The notes beneath the pieces were generated by a model, which did not search any database, was not told the DNA's origin, and saw nothing but the letters and a program-made list of their open reading frames with translations. A stretch of DNA of 37,460 nucleotides, taken from NCBI GenBank assembly GCA_025449935.1, contig JANWIJ010000048.1:1-37460 (forward strand), written 5' to 3'. The position numbers were made by a program, and so were the translations under genes. How positions within the stretch are numbered: position 1 is the stretch's first letter; each line of letters opens with the position of its first letter. This DNA is from Chitinophagaceae bacterium (GTDB lineage Bacteria; Bacteroidota; Bacteroidia; Chitinophagales; Chitinophagaceae). This document shows, in pieces, positions 25,508-34,801 of the stretch.

Positions 25508-25980
25508 TCAAAAAAAAGAAACCGCTTATCGGCCGTTTTAAATGAAGACCATTTATCACAGTCAGCCGTTAATGCAAAAACAGCACAGGTTGGAATATTA
25601 TCAACCCGGGTATCTGTAAGCAGGTTGGCAAAATCGGTGATCCCCGGGTTATGAGAAAAAATCGCTACGCTTTCAGATTTATCATCCGTGTGGAGGATCA
25701 CGTCATAAAATACATCTTCAGCAGCGCCATATAATTCATCCCTGAAAAGAATATCGTCTTTATCTACACTGTAAGCTTTGGCAAATATGGCTGCCGTTTT
25801 GCGGGCCCTTTTTGCCGGGCTGGAAATAAAAGCATCTATTTTTATTTTTTTGTCCAGCAGGCGGTGTGCCATTACCGGGGCATCTCTTTTGCCCCGTTCA
25901 TTCAAGGGCCTATCAAAATCATTGAGCGATGCATCTGCCCAGTCACTTTTTGCATGGCGTATCAGGAAAATCGTTTTCAT
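25480..25980 (-). CDS. SixA-type histidine phosphatase family protein
   Basis: 166 residues. The N-terminal RHG-type motif is LIRHAKSDW (R8, H9 as phospho-acceptor). Then come the family's RPLNERGKRDAP and SSPAKRARKTA, and a second catalytic His in FSHNPGI. SixA removes phosphate from His residues of phosphorelay proteins; substrates of Bacteroidota members are not known. It overlaps the glycosyltransferase 3' end by 28 bp. Confidence 0.87.
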   Translation of the reverse strand: MKTIFLIRHAKSDWADASLNDFDRPLNERGKRDAPVMAHRLLDKKIKIDAFISSPAKRARKTAAIFAKAYSVDKDDILFRDELYGAAEDVFYDVILHTDDKSESVAIFSHNPGITDFANLLTDTRVDNIPTCAVFALTADCDKWSSFKTADKRFLFFDYPKSTGQN

Positions 25981-26004
25981 TTCTTACCAATAAAACTGAA
26001 TTAT

Positions 26005-27855
26005 TTAATATCCTCTTACATTCCGGCCTTCCATATAGTTCATGAAAGCTTTATTAACCACCCGGTTTCCCCCTGGCGTGGGATAGTTACCCGTAAAATA
26101 CCAGTCACCCAGGTTATTCGGGCAGGATTTATGCAGATCTTCAATACTCTGGAAAATTACATCTACCGGCAAGTCTTCCAGTCCGCGGGGGGTGATCAGC
26201 TGTGCGATTTTAGCTGAAATTTCATCCGTGGTGAATTGTTTGTAGAGTTGTTTGACCACGTTTTCCGTATGCAATTCATCATTGCTTTCCAGGTCCCTGC
26301 ATTTTTCAAATAACTCTTTCAGGCAACCTGATTTACCTTTTTCCTTCATTAATTCAACCACCGCGTTAAACGCGATAAAATCGCCCAGCTTACTCATATC
26401 AATACCGTAACAATCGGGGTACCGGATCTGCGGGGAAGAAGAAACAACCACGATGCGTTTTGGTTTTAACCGGGCCAGCATGCGGATAATGCTTTCCTTC
26501 AGCGTGGTTCCCCTTACGATGGAATCATCGATGACCACCAGTGTATCTTTTCCCGCTCTTACCGTTCCATAGGTAATATCATAGACGTGTTGCACCATTT
26601 CATTCCGGCCTGCATCTTCCGAAATAAACGTCCGCATTTTCACATCCTTGATGGCAATCTTCTCAATCCGGATCCGCCGGTTGATCATCTCCCGTAGCTT
26701 ATCATCATCATAATCCTTTCCCCAGCTGAGTATGCGTTCAATTTTTACTTTATTCAGGTAATCTTCCATGCCTTTCAGCATCCCGTAAAAGGCTGTTTCC
26801 GCTGTATTGGGAATAAAAGAGAATATGGTATTCCTCAGGTCATGATCAATCCTGTTCAGCACCTGTTCACTCAGGTTATAGCCCAGCGCCAGTCTTTCCT
26901 GGTAAATTTTTTCATCGCTTCCTCTTGAAAAATAGATCCGTTCAAAACTGCAGGCTTTTCTTTCTTTGGGTTCCAGTATCTGGGCTATTTCATACTCCCC
27001 TTTTTCGTTTACAATCAATGCCTGGCCCGGCATCAATTCCTTCACTTCATTTTCGCCCACATTAAATGTTGTCCTGATCGCGGCTCTTTCAGAAGCGGCT
27101 ACGATTACTTCGTCGTTGACATAATAATAAGACGGGCGGATGCCATGAGCGTCCCGGAAAACGAACCCGATCCCATTTCCGGTAACACCGCCTACATGAA
27201 AACCGCCATCAAGCAGGGATAAGGTTTTATTCAGCACTTTCTTTATATCCATGTGCTCGGGAGAAGTTTCATCTTCCTTGCAGAGAAAAGTATGCATGAG
27301 TTCGATCATCGCCGCGAGGTCGCTAAAGCGGACAGTATGGTGCGGCTCTTTCCCGATCAGTTTAAAAAGTTCATCTGAATTGACAATATTAAAATTACCG
27401 GCGAGTGCCAGGTTACGGGAAGGGACCGTATGCCGGTTAATAAAGGGGTGACAATACTCCACCTTATTTTTTCCCTGTGTGCCATACCGTAAATGACCAA
27501 GCAATATTTCTCCCAGGAAACTTACATGCCCTTTCATTAACCCGGGATGACTCTTAATATCCGGGTGATATTTTTCGAGTTCATCAATCTCCTTTCCTAT
27601 TTGCTGGAAAATATCTGCAATGGCCTGTGGGGCATTGCTGCGGATCCGCTGCATAAACGGGTAACCGGGCTCTACATTTAATTTTACCGCGGCCACGCCC
27701 GCTCCATCCTGCCCCCGGTTGTGCTGCTTTTCCATCAGCAGGTACAGCTTGTTGAGACCCCACATCACCGTACCATATTGTTGCTGGTAATAAGAGAAAG
27801 GTTTTCGAAGCCGGATGAATGCCAGTCCGCATTCGTGTTTGATCGCATCGCTCAT
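26005..27855 (-). CDS. purF: Amidophosphoribosyltransferase (PurF type)
   Basis: First committed step of purine synthesis: PRPP plus glutamine gives phosphoribosylamine. 616 residues, about 110 more than E. coli PurF, the size usual for the Bacteroidota form. The N-terminal glutaminase nucleophile is C9 after a short propeptide MSDAIKHE. Glutaminase landmarks are HNRGQDGAG, LGHLRYGTQGKN, AGNFNI and CSFERIYFSRGSD. The PRPP loop is VVIDDSIVRGTTLK, and the end has a conserved GDWYFTGNYPTPGG. A -7 element is at 27864-27871. Confidence 0.88.
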   Translation of the reverse strand: MSDAIKHECGLAFIRLRKPFSYYQQQYGTVMWGLNKLYLLMEKQHNRGQDGAGVAAVKLNVEPGYPFMQRIRSNAPQAIADIFQQIGKEIDELEKYHPDIKSHPGLMKGHVSFLGEILLGHLRYGTQGKNKVEYCHPFINRHTVPSRNLALAGNFNIVNSDELFKLIGKEPHHTVRFSDLAAMIELMHTFLCKEDETSPEHMDIKKVLNKTLSLLDGGFHVGGVTGNGIGFVFRDAHGIRPSYYYVNDEVIVAASERAAIRTTFNVGENEVKELMPGQALIVNEKGEYEIAQILEPKERKACSFERIYFSRGSDEKIYQERLALGYNLSEQVLNRIDHDLRNTIFSFIPNTAETAFYGMLKGMEDYLNKVKIERILSWGKDYDDDKLREMINRRIRIEKIAIKDVKMRTFISEDAGRNEMVQHVYDITYGTVRAGKDTLVVIDDSIVRGTTLKESIIRMLARLKPKRIVVVSSSPQIRYPDCYGIDMSKLGDFIAFNAVVELMKEKGKSGCLKELFEKCRDLESNDELHTENVVKQLYKQFTTDEISAKIAQLITPRGLEDLPVDVIFQSIEDLHKSCPNNLGDWYFTGNYPTPGGNRVVNKAFMNYMEGRNVRGY

Positions 27856-27863
27856 GGAAGGCG

Positions 27864-27871
27864 CAAAAATA
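27864..27871 (-). promoter_or_regulatory. -7 element upstream of purF
   Basis: TATTTTTG on the minus strand, an exact TAnnTTTG match, 8 bases before the ATG, so any leader would be nearly absent. Confidence 0.5.
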
Positions 27872-27901
27872 CATTATAAAATCATACCGCTATATTAATC
27901 C

Positions 27902-30184
27902 TTAGGGGTTTGTTACCAGGGGGATGATCACTGAAAGAGCACAGCCATAACCAAGGGCGGCGTCTATTTCTACCTTCCCGTTAAACAGGGCGGCCCGGCT
28001 GGAAATATTATTAAAGCCAAGTCCTTTCTTATAGCTGTCGGGGTTAAATCCCACGCCATCATCAGCAAGGGTAAGAATGACATATTCTGCATCGGACTGG
28101 AGTTTTATCTGGATTGTTTTGGCATGTGCATGCCGTACAATATTATTAACCTGTTCCTGCGTGATCCGGAATAACATGAGTTTCAGGTTATCCGGCAATC
28201 CTTCTTCATCAAAATGCCTGTATAAGAAATCTATATTGAAAGGATAAGCTCTTTTTATTGAATCGCATAATTCATGCACGGATTCAACCAACCCCAGGTC
28301 ACCCAAAGTGGGTGGTACCAGTGATTGGGATAAATGTCTTATCTCGTTTACAATCGCCGTCAGGTTCCTGTGCGAAAGGGTGATCATTTCCAGCACCTCA
28401 CCCGTGGCTTTCTCCCGGGCCACTTCCAGGTAGAGCCGGGTAGTATTCAGGTGCTGGTTAATGTTATCATGTAACTCTTTGCCTATTTCCTGTCTTTCCT
28501 TTTCCTGTCCGTCAATGGTAGCCTGTGTCAATTGTTTTTGTTTCTGGACTTCCTGTTCTATTAATTCCTGCGATAATCTTCTTTGTTCGGTGATATCGGT
28601 AAAAGAACAAATAACATTCAGCAGTGTATTCTCTGCATCAAGTACTGGTTCTGCATTGGCCAGCAGCCAAACCCTGTCTCCTTTACGGGGACGGTACACA
28701 CCCATGATCACATCTCTTACCGGTTGCCTTGTTTTAATCGCGAGCGGAACGGGATGCTCCGATGCGGGGAAATTCCGTCCGTCCTCGTGTATAATATTCC
28801 GGCGCGGGTCTGACGGGGTTGTCCCAAGAAGCTGCTCTTCAGTAAGATCCATCATATCCAGCACAGCCTGGTTACAAACAATCATACGGCCCCCGGCATC
28901 CTGGAGTATTACGCCCTGCTTCAGGTTATAAATAAGGCTCCTGAAATGCTGCTCGCTCTTTCTCAGTTTATCTTCTATTTCCTTTCTCCCGGTATCATCT
29001 GTAAAATAAATAACCACCGCATTAAAGGCAGGGTTGCTCAACAGGTTATGCCCCCTGACCGAACACCAGATCCAGTTTCCACTGGAATGCTTCAGCCGTA
29101 TAAGCAGGTATTTCAAAACAGACTCTTTGCTGATCTCAAGCTTGAATGCTGTCCGCGCCGATTCGACATCATCGGGATGAACAAACCCGAAAAGGTTTTG
29201 CCCCAAAAGCTGGTCGGGTTCGTAACCGGCAAGTTTTTTTACAGAAGGAGCACAATAAGTAATTTCTTCTTTTCCATTTGCCATGATGATCCCATCCAGC
29301 GAATGGGCGATAAGGTTCCGGTAAAACAACTCGCTTTCCTGTAGTTTGGCTTCGGCTTTTTTCCTGGCTGTAATGTCTTTTCCCACTCCCAGTAGCCCGA
29401 TATTATTTCCGTGGTTATCCTGTAAAAGCGAAATGGTATGAAGCAGGTTTCTTTTCTCCCCGGTAGAGCTGATAAAAAACATTTCCCCCCGCCATACCCC
29501 TTCACTAAAAACGATATCCGCAACCTGGTCATGGGTGTAAGGTGAGAAATCTGAATAAACCACATCGCGGAAAGGTTTGCCGACAACTTCTTCTTCGGCG
29601 ATTCCTGTTAATTTCTCTGTCACTTTATTCCAGGAAGTGATCACCCGGTTCAGATCCGTGGTTACAATTACATCTGTAACATTATTTAATATCGTGGCCT
29701 GTGTCCTGAATCTTTTTTCACCTTCTATCAGCGCTTCCTCTGTTTGCTTGCGGATGCTGTCGTCGTAAAAGTAAATCCCGATTTTGCCGATATGCGGGTT
29801 GTGAAGCATATTGTGTCCCCTGACGATACACCATAACCAATCGTTGTTTTTTTTCAGCAGGCGGATATTGATAAACTTCACAGCCGCCGCCATTTTCACC
29901 TCCGCTTCAAATGCTGCTATACCCTGCTGCAGGTCTTCCGGGTGAACATAGTTAAACATATTTCTCCCCAGGAGCTCGCTTACCTGATAGCCAAGTATAT
30001 TCGTAACGGACGGCGACACAAAACTGATATCTCCTTTCTCATCGGTCAGCAACAGACCATCCAGTGAGTCGGTGATGAGGTTCCGGTAAAACAATTCATC
30101 CCCGGTACCCGGAACCGGATTACCCGGGGGATTATTAATTACCCCGCTTCCCCGGAAATGCCCGGCATCACCAATATTATCCAT
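27902..30184 (-). CDS. Soluble sensor histidine kinase with four PAS domains
   Basis: 760 residues from the ATG at 30184; a TTG two codons upstream is less likely. There are no membrane helices. Four PAS domains lie at about 25-145, 155-275, 280-400 and 405-535. The first and third are clearly duplicated (LFYRNLITDSLDG and LFYRNLIAHSLDG, both with VHPxD and RGHN segments). Then come a HisKA_3 dimerisation domain with ELHD (His near 571) and a HATPase with N-box QEQVNNIVRHA, DDGVGFN and GLGFNNISSRA. This is the NarL/DegS type. No response regulator gene is adjacent, so its partner must be elsewhere. Confidence 0.9.
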   Translation of the reverse strand: MDNIGDAGHFRGSGVINNPPGNPVPGTGDELFYRNLITDSLDGLLLTDEKGDISFVSPSVTNILGYQVSELLGRNMFNYVHPEDLQQGIAAFEAEVKMAAAVKFINIRLLKKNNDWLWCIVRGHNMLHNPHIGKIGIYFYDDSIRKQTEEALIEGEKRFRTQATILNNVTDVIVTTDLNRVITSWNKVTEKLTGIAEEEVVGKPFRDVVYSDFSPYTHDQVADIVFSEGVWRGEMFFISSTGEKRNLLHTISLLQDNHGNNIGLLGVGKDITARKKAEAKLQESELFYRNLIAHSLDGIIMANGKEEITYCAPSVKKLAGYEPDQLLGQNLFGFVHPDDVESARTAFKLEISKESVLKYLLIRLKHSSGNWIWCSVRGHNLLSNPAFNAVVIYFTDDTGRKEIEDKLRKSEQHFRSLIYNLKQGVILQDAGGRMIVCNQAVLDMMDLTEEQLLGTTPSDPRRNIIHEDGRNFPASEHPVPLAIKTRQPVRDVIMGVYRPRKGDRVWLLANAEPVLDAENTLLNVICSFTDITEQRRLSQELIEQEVQKQKQLTQATIDGQEKERQEIGKELHDNINQHLNTTRLYLEVAREKATGEVLEMITLSHRNLTAIVNEIRHLSQSLVPPTLGDLGLVESVHELCDSIKRAYPFNIDFLYRHFDEEGLPDNLKLMLFRITQEQVNNIVRHAHAKTIQIKLQSDAEYVILTLADDGVGFNPDSYKKGLGFNNISSRAALFNGKVEIDAALGYGCALSVIIPLVTNP

Positions 30185-30249
30185 AATCAAAATATTAAAA
30201 AAGCGGTCTAAAATTAGTCATATTAATAACGTTCAATTGCCGTTATTTC

Positions 30250-30271
30250 CCCGGTTATTTTACGAACCGGG
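30250..30271. other. Stem-loop between kinase and foldase genes
   Basis: CCCGGTT (30250-30256) pairs with AACCGGG (30265-30271) around an 8-nt loop. It lies beyond the foldase terminator, in the upstream region of the PAS kinase. It has no T tract; function unknown. Confidence 0.4.
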
Positions 30272-30282
30272 AGATCCGGGTA

Positions 30283-30313
30283 AGAGAAAAGCCGCTACAA
30301 TTGTAACGGCTTT
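30283..30313 (-). terminator. Rho-independent terminator of the SurA-like gene
   Basis: On the minus strand AAAGCCG...CGGCTTT (30313-30307 with 30294-30288), continued inward by TACAA/TTGTA with one mismatch, then TTTTCTCTTA. It lies 20 bp after the stop codon. Confidence 0.85.
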
Positions 30314-30332
30314 CACTTAGAATACAAAAATA

Positions 30333-31697
30333 TCAGAATCCCCTGGTGTCCGTAGCATATTTCTGCAATTGCGGACATTGTGCTGTCGCATCAGGGTCGG
30401 CCATTATATAATAAGTTGAAAGTTTTGACTTCAACCACTTGTCGATTGTCTTGCTCTTTTTTTCTTCCAGGGCAAACTGGGATATTTTGCTGTAGTCATC
30501 CTGGAGATTCATCCGGTGTGGCTCGGAACGTGATTTCAGGAAGATTATCCTTACTCCTTTTTTACCTTGCTCATTTTCAAAAGCCGCCGGCTGGGAGATA
30601 TCGCCAATTTTCATCTTGCTGATCGCGGTAACCATGTCCTTATCCAGGAGGTCAATGGTTACATAAGGCGAGCCGTCCCGGTTGGTCACATAGGGGCCCG
30701 CATATTTCGCGGCTTCATCATCACTGTATTTGGAAGCAGCTTCATTAAAAGTCATGGTACCTGCAACAATCCTTGAACGGACCGTATCCAGTTTATTTTT
30801 TGCCTGTTTGATCTCATCATCAGTTACCGGTGGTATACGGAGTATATGCCGGATGACAGCATCATCGCCGTTCCTTTTCACCATCTGAACAATATGGTAA
30901 CCGAATTTTGATTTTACGGGTGAAGAAATTTCTCCTTCCTTCAGCCGGAAAGCAGTAGACATGAATATCGGGTCCCAGTTTTTTTCATTGCGGTTAATCT
31001 GGTACTGTCCGCCACGGTCTTTGCTCCCGGGGTCTTCTGACACCTGTTTTGCCAGCTGTTCAAAGGAGACGGTCTTCGATTCAATTTGTTTTTTGTAATT
31101 GGACATTTCCCCGAAAACATATTGCTCAATATCCCTCGAAGCTTTTGGATAAATAATTACCTGCCCCACTTCCAGTTCTGATTCATAAAAAGGCAAACTG
31201 TCTTTGGGAATACGCTCAAAAAAGGCCTTTACTTCATTAGGGGTCATCCTCACATTGTCGACCACTTTGCGTTGCATCGCACCTGCCAGTTTTTGCTCTT
31301 TGACAGACGCCCTGGCATCATCTTTTATCTGGTAAATAGTTTTGCCGGCTATTTCTTCCAGGGCTTCCTGGCTGCCAAGCTGGTTGATATAAACTCTTAT
31401 CCGGTTGTCAAGATCCGCTTCCACTTCCTCATCAGTCACGGGCAATGAATCTTTTTCTGCCTGCAGCATCAGCACCTTGGAAATAATCGCCTGCTCCATC
31501 AATAAACATTCGCCATTCTCCGGGATCGTACCGCCCTGGCGGGCGATATCGGCCAGTGAATTCTTTATTTCCGAAAGCAGGATGATCCGGTCGCCTACGA
31601 TACCGATGATTTTATCGGCCACTACTTTTTGAGGTTGAGCCTGCACAACAGTAGTAAGCACAAACAACAGGAAAAAGCCAGTCAGAATTTTTTTCAT
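30333..31697 (-). CDS. SurA-like periplasmic peptidylprolyl isomerase
   Basis: 454 residues from the ATG at 31697. Three codons upstream is another ATG (31706), but MKKILTGFFLLFVLTTVVQAQ is the natural signal peptide start. A SurA N-terminal domain (KIIGIVGDRIILLSEIK onward, about 25-150) is followed by two PpiC domains (about 165-275 and 280-385) with GGQYQI, KFGYHIVQM and YSDDEAAKYAGPY motifs. Likely chaperone for outer-membrane proteins. Unlike E. coli, no lptD or pdxA gene is adjacent. A -7 element lies just upstream and a terminator follows. Confidence 0.88.
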   Translation of the reverse strand: MKKILTGFFLLFVLTTVVQAQPQKVVADKIIGIVGDRIILLSEIKNSLADIARQGGTIPENGECLLMEQAIISKVLMLQAEKDSLPVTDEEVEADLDNRIRVYINQLGSQEALEEIAGKTIYQIKDDARASVKEQKLAGAMQRKVVDNVRMTPNEVKAFFERIPKDSLPFYESELEVGQVIIYPKASRDIEQYVFGEMSNYKKQIESKTVSFEQLAKQVSEDPGSKDRGGQYQINRNEKNWDPIFMSTAFRLKEGEISSPVKSKFGYHIVQMVKRNGDDAVIRHILRIPPVTDDEIKQAKNKLDTVRSRIVAGTMTFNEAASKYSDDEAAKYAGPYVTNRDGSPYVTIDLLDKDMVTAISKMKIGDISQPAAFENEQGKKGVRIIFLKSRSEPHRMNLQDDYSKISQFALEEKKSKTIDKWLKSKLSTYYIMADPDATAQCPQLQKYATDTRGF

Positions 31698-31711
31698 ATT
31701 AAGCATAAGTT

Positions 31712-31719
31712 CAAAAGTA
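31712..31719 (-). promoter_or_regulatory. -7 element upstream of the SurA-like gene
   Basis: TACTTTTG on the minus strand, an exact TAnnTTTG match. The ATG at 31706 is only 5 bases away and the preferred ATG at 31697 is 14 bases away, which supports the latter start. Confidence 0.55.
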
Positions 31720-31879
31720 CTCTGCCCCTTAAACTTAAATATAGATCAGGGGGTATTTAACAAAAGTTTTTCTCGTTGCGGGTGATGTTGCTGGTCAGTT
31801 CCCCGGAGAACAAGTTCAGATCCTGTTCCAAAAGGGCATTATCAGCTGTTATTAGTGCCGGGACCCGTCAGGGGTCAAC

Positions 31880-34714
31880 CTATAATGTTCTCTTCACTTC
31901 TTCTTCCTCGTAAGCCTCCACCACATCACCAACTTTGATATCGCTGTAATTTTTGACGGTTAAACCGCACTCCATGCCTGCCTGGACTTCTTTCACATCA
32001 TCTTTAAATCGTTTCAAAGAAGCCAGTTCCGCAACACCTTCCCCGGTCGGGTAGATGACAATACCATCCCGTATCAGCCTGATTTTGGAGTCCTTTTTGA
32101 TCTTTCCATCCATCACATAGCAACCGGCTACCGTGGCTTTATCAAATTTGAACACTTCCCTCACTTCCACATTCGCAATAATCTTTTCCTGCATTTTTGG
32201 CTCCAGCATTCCTTCCATGGCGCTCTTCACTTCTTCAATCGCATTATAGATGATTGAATACATCTTGATTTCTATACCGGCATTTTCCGCCAGTCTTGAT
32301 GCCTGCAGGGATGGCCGCACATTAAAGGCGATCACAATCGCATCCGATGCCTCTGCCAGCACGATATCACTTTCGTTGATCTGTCCTACCCCTTTATGGA
32401 TCACACTCACCAGTATCTCGGGGGTGGATAGTTTTTGTAAGGAATCGCTTAAGGCTTCTACTGATCCATCCACGTCACCTTTAATAATAACCTTCAATTC
32501 TTTAAAGCTGCCCAGGGCCAGGCGGCGTCCGATCTCATCCAGAGTAATATGTTTTTTGGTCCGTATTCCCTGTTCACGGAGTATTTGCGCCCGGCGGTTA
32601 GCAATAGCTTTGGCTTCCGCCTCATCCTCGTAAACTTTGAACTTCTCACCAGCCTGGGGTGCGCCATTTAATCCGAGTATAACTGCCGGTGCAGAAGGTC
32701 CGGCCTTATCTTCTTTTTTATTTCTTTCGTTGAACATGGCTTTCACACGACCTAAATACTGCCCGCTCACGATCAGGTCACACGGGTGAAGGGTTCCGTT
32801 TTCTACCAGCAGTGTAGCCACGTAACCACGGCCTTTATCCAGGGAGGCTTCAATAATGGTACCAGTAGCTTCCCGGTCAGGATTAGCTTTCAGGTCCAGC
32901 AATTCCGCTTCCAGTAATATTTTCTCAAGGAGTTTATCAATATTCAATCCTTTCTTGGCAGCAATTTCCTGGTTCTGGAATTTTCCTCCCCATTCTTCCA
33001 CGAGTAAATTCATTTGTGAAAGCTGCTCATATATTTTTTGCGGGTTTGCACCGTCCTTATCTATTTTATTCACCGCGAATATCATGGGTACACCAGCGGC
33101 CTGGGCGTGGCTGATCGCTTCACGGGTTTGTGGCATCACGGCATCATCTGCGGCAATAACAATAACTGCAATGTCTGTGACTTTAGCTCCCCGTGCCCTC
33201 ATGGCTGTAAATGCTTCGTGACCCGGTGTATCGAGGAAAGTGATTTCTTTTCCATTGGGCAATTCCACCTGGTATGCGCCGATATGCTGGGTGATTCCAC
33301 CGGCTTCCCCGGCAACCACGTTGGCACTCCTGATATAATCAAGCAGGGATGTTTTACCATGGTCAACGTGTCCCATGATGGTTACAATTGGTGACCGGTG
33401 CTGTAATTCTTCTTCGTTGTCCTCGTCATCATCTTCTTCCTCGAGTTCCATTTGCTTCTCCATATCAATGAAAGCCACATCAAAACCAAACTCACTCGCT
33501 ACCAGCTCGATCACTTCCGCATCCAGGCGCTGGTTAATCGACACCATGATACCAAGTCCCATACACTTGCTGATCACATCGGCGAAGCTCACATCCATCA
33601 GGCTCGCCAATTCGCTTACACTGATAAATTCAGTTACGTGCAGTTTATTATCTTCCGCGGTATCGCCCATGGCATCCGCCATTTCCTGTCTTTTTTCCCG
33701 GCGGTGTTTTGCTTTCAGGCTCTTGCCGCGGCCACCGCCACCGGATAATTTTGCCTGGGTTTCCTGTATTTTTTTCTGAATTTCCTTTTCGTCAATCAGT
33801 TTGTCTTCCCGTCGTCCACCTGTTCCTCCGCCAGTCCGGCGGTTGGTGGGACTTCCACCACGGCCGCGGTTAAAGTTGCTGCCACCCGTTCCCCCGGATC
33901 CCTGTCTCCTGTCGCCTTCTTTATTGATAATGATCTCGCGCTTGATATCCTTCTTCTCGATCGGGATGCGCTTCCTTTTTTTCTTTTCATCTTTAACCGG
34001 CCTGGTATCGTTATCGACCGGGAGGTCAATTTTTCCTAAAATCTTAGGGCCTGATAATTTTTGCACCTCGATATTTTCAACGACAGCTGGCTGATCTTTG
34101 GCTGCTTCCTCCTCCTGTGGTTTTACAACTTCCTCCTCAACGACCGGTGTTTCTTCTTTAGTCTTTTTAGCTTTTCCTTTTACCGGCTTCTTATCTTCTG
34201 CTGCCTCTGCCTGTGTTTCCTCTTTTTTCGTTTTCGCGGTCTTCTTTGGCCGCGTGGAAGAATCAATCGCGGAGAGGTCAATCTTATTGATCACTTTAGG
34301 GCCTTCAATCCCCGGGGATTCTACCCGGGTCACTTCCTCTTCTTTGACTATTTCTTCTTTTTTGACTTTGGCGACAACAGGTTTTTCTTCCACCGGTTTG
34401 GGTTCTTCTTTTTTTATGATCCGGGGAGCTGGTTTGTCTTCTTTCTTAAAACTTATCTCTTCTTCTTCTTTTTTCTTTTTTGCTTCCGCCTGGGCACCTT
34501 TTGGAAGTTCCAGCTGGTCGCTCTTCATCTTTGCTGCTTTATCGCCCTGGAATTCCTGCTGCAAAGCACGGTACATGTCTTCCCCTAATTTGGAAGTAGG
34601 CTTTAATTCGTCTTTCGGGAACCCTTTACCAATTAAAAAGGCAATAAGGGTATCCTGGCCAATATTGAATTCCTTGGCCGCCGCTAATAATCTGGGAAGT
34701 TTTAATTCTGCCAT
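31880..34714 (-). CDS. infB: Translation initiation factor IF-2
   Basis: GTPase that brings fMet-tRNA to the 30S subunit. 944 residues. A short IF2_N helix domain at the start is followed by a long low-complexity Lys/Glu/Pro and Gly/Arg linker (about 60-350), as in long IF-2 forms. A second IF2_N-like region precedes the G domain: G1 GHVDHGKTS near 450, G3 DTPGHEAF near 495, G4 NKID near 547. Domains II-IV end in [14 protein letters not shown]. Third gene of rimP-nusA-infB, 87 bp after nusA. The 3' spacer (31707-31879) holds no clear terminator. Confidence 0.97.
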   Translation of the reverse strand: MAELKLPRLLAAAKEFNIGQDTLIAFLIGKGFPKDELKPTSKLGEDMYRALQQEFQGDKAAKMKSDQLELPKGAQAEAKKKKEEEEISFKKEDKPAPRIIKKEEPKPVEEKPVVAKVKKEEIVKEEEVTRVESPGIEGPKVINKIDLSAIDSSTRPKKTAKTKKEETQAEAAEDKKPVKGKAKKTKEETPVVEEEVVKPQEEEAAKDQPAVVENIEVQKLSGPKILGKIDLPVDNDTRPVKDEKKKRKRIPIEKKDIKREIIINKEGDRRQGSGGTGGSNFNRGRGGSPTNRRTGGGTGGRREDKLIDEKEIQKKIQETQAKLSGGGGRGKSLKAKHRREKRQEMADAMGDTAEDNKLHVTEFISVSELASLMDVSFADVISKCMGLGIMVSINQRLDAEVIELVASEFGFDVAFIDMEKQMELEEEDDDEDNEEELQHRSPIVTIMGHVDHGKTSLLDYIRSANVVAGEAGGITQHIGAYQVELPNGKEITFLDTPGHEAFTAMRARGAKVTDIAVIVIAADDAVMPQTREAISHAQAAGVPMIFAVNKIDKDGANPQKIYEQLSQMNLLVEEWGGKFQNQEIAAKKGLNIDKLLEKILLEAELLDLKANPDREATGTIIEASLDKGRGYVATLLVENGTLHPCDLIVSGQYLGRVKAMFNERNKKEDKAGPSAPAVILGLNGAPQAGEKFKVYEDEAEAKAIANRRAQILREQGIRTKKHITLDEIGRRLALGSFKELKVIIKGDVDGSVEALSDSLQKLSTPEILVSVIHKGVGQINESDIVLAEASDAIVIAFNVRPSLQASRLAENAGIEIKMYSIIYNAIEEVKSAMEGMLEPKMQEKIIANVEVREVFKFDKATVAGCYVMDGKIKKDSKIRLIRDGIVIYPTGEGVAELASLKRFKDDVKEVQAGMECGLTVKNYSDIKVGDVVEAYEEEEVKRTL

Positions 34715-34731
34715 TCAATTTTTTTATTTGT

Positions 34732-34789
34732 CAATAGTGAACAGGCAATAGTGAATAACGAACGGGTACATTAACCCTTCACGATTCAC
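34732..34789. repeat. Direct/inverted repeat block between nusA and infB
   Basis: CAATAGTGAA occurs at 34732-34741 and 34746-34755. GTGAAT (34751-34756) pairs with ATTCAC (34784-34789), and GGGT (34764-34767) with ACCC (34774-34777). It fills most of the 87-bp spacer within the operon. It resembles GTGAATAGTGAA-type intergenic repeats I recall from other Bacteroidota, but no second copy is in this window. Confidence 0.5.
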
Positions 34790-34801
34790 CATGCACCCTT
34801 G

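Noticed and set aside
31752-31866. A minus-strand frame after infB that reads like a protein tail (LITADNALLEQDL, then NLFSGEL).
   Set aside because: No in-frame start codon, under 40 codons and bounded by stops. IF-2 already has its normal ending [13 protein letters not shown]. It might be a gene relic, but nothing in the sequence proves it.
34061-34751. Long plus-strand frames rich in Ser, Phe and Cys opposite infB.
   Set aside because: They are antisense shadows of the Lys/Glu-rich linker of IF-2; the composition follows from the complement of AAG/GAA codons.
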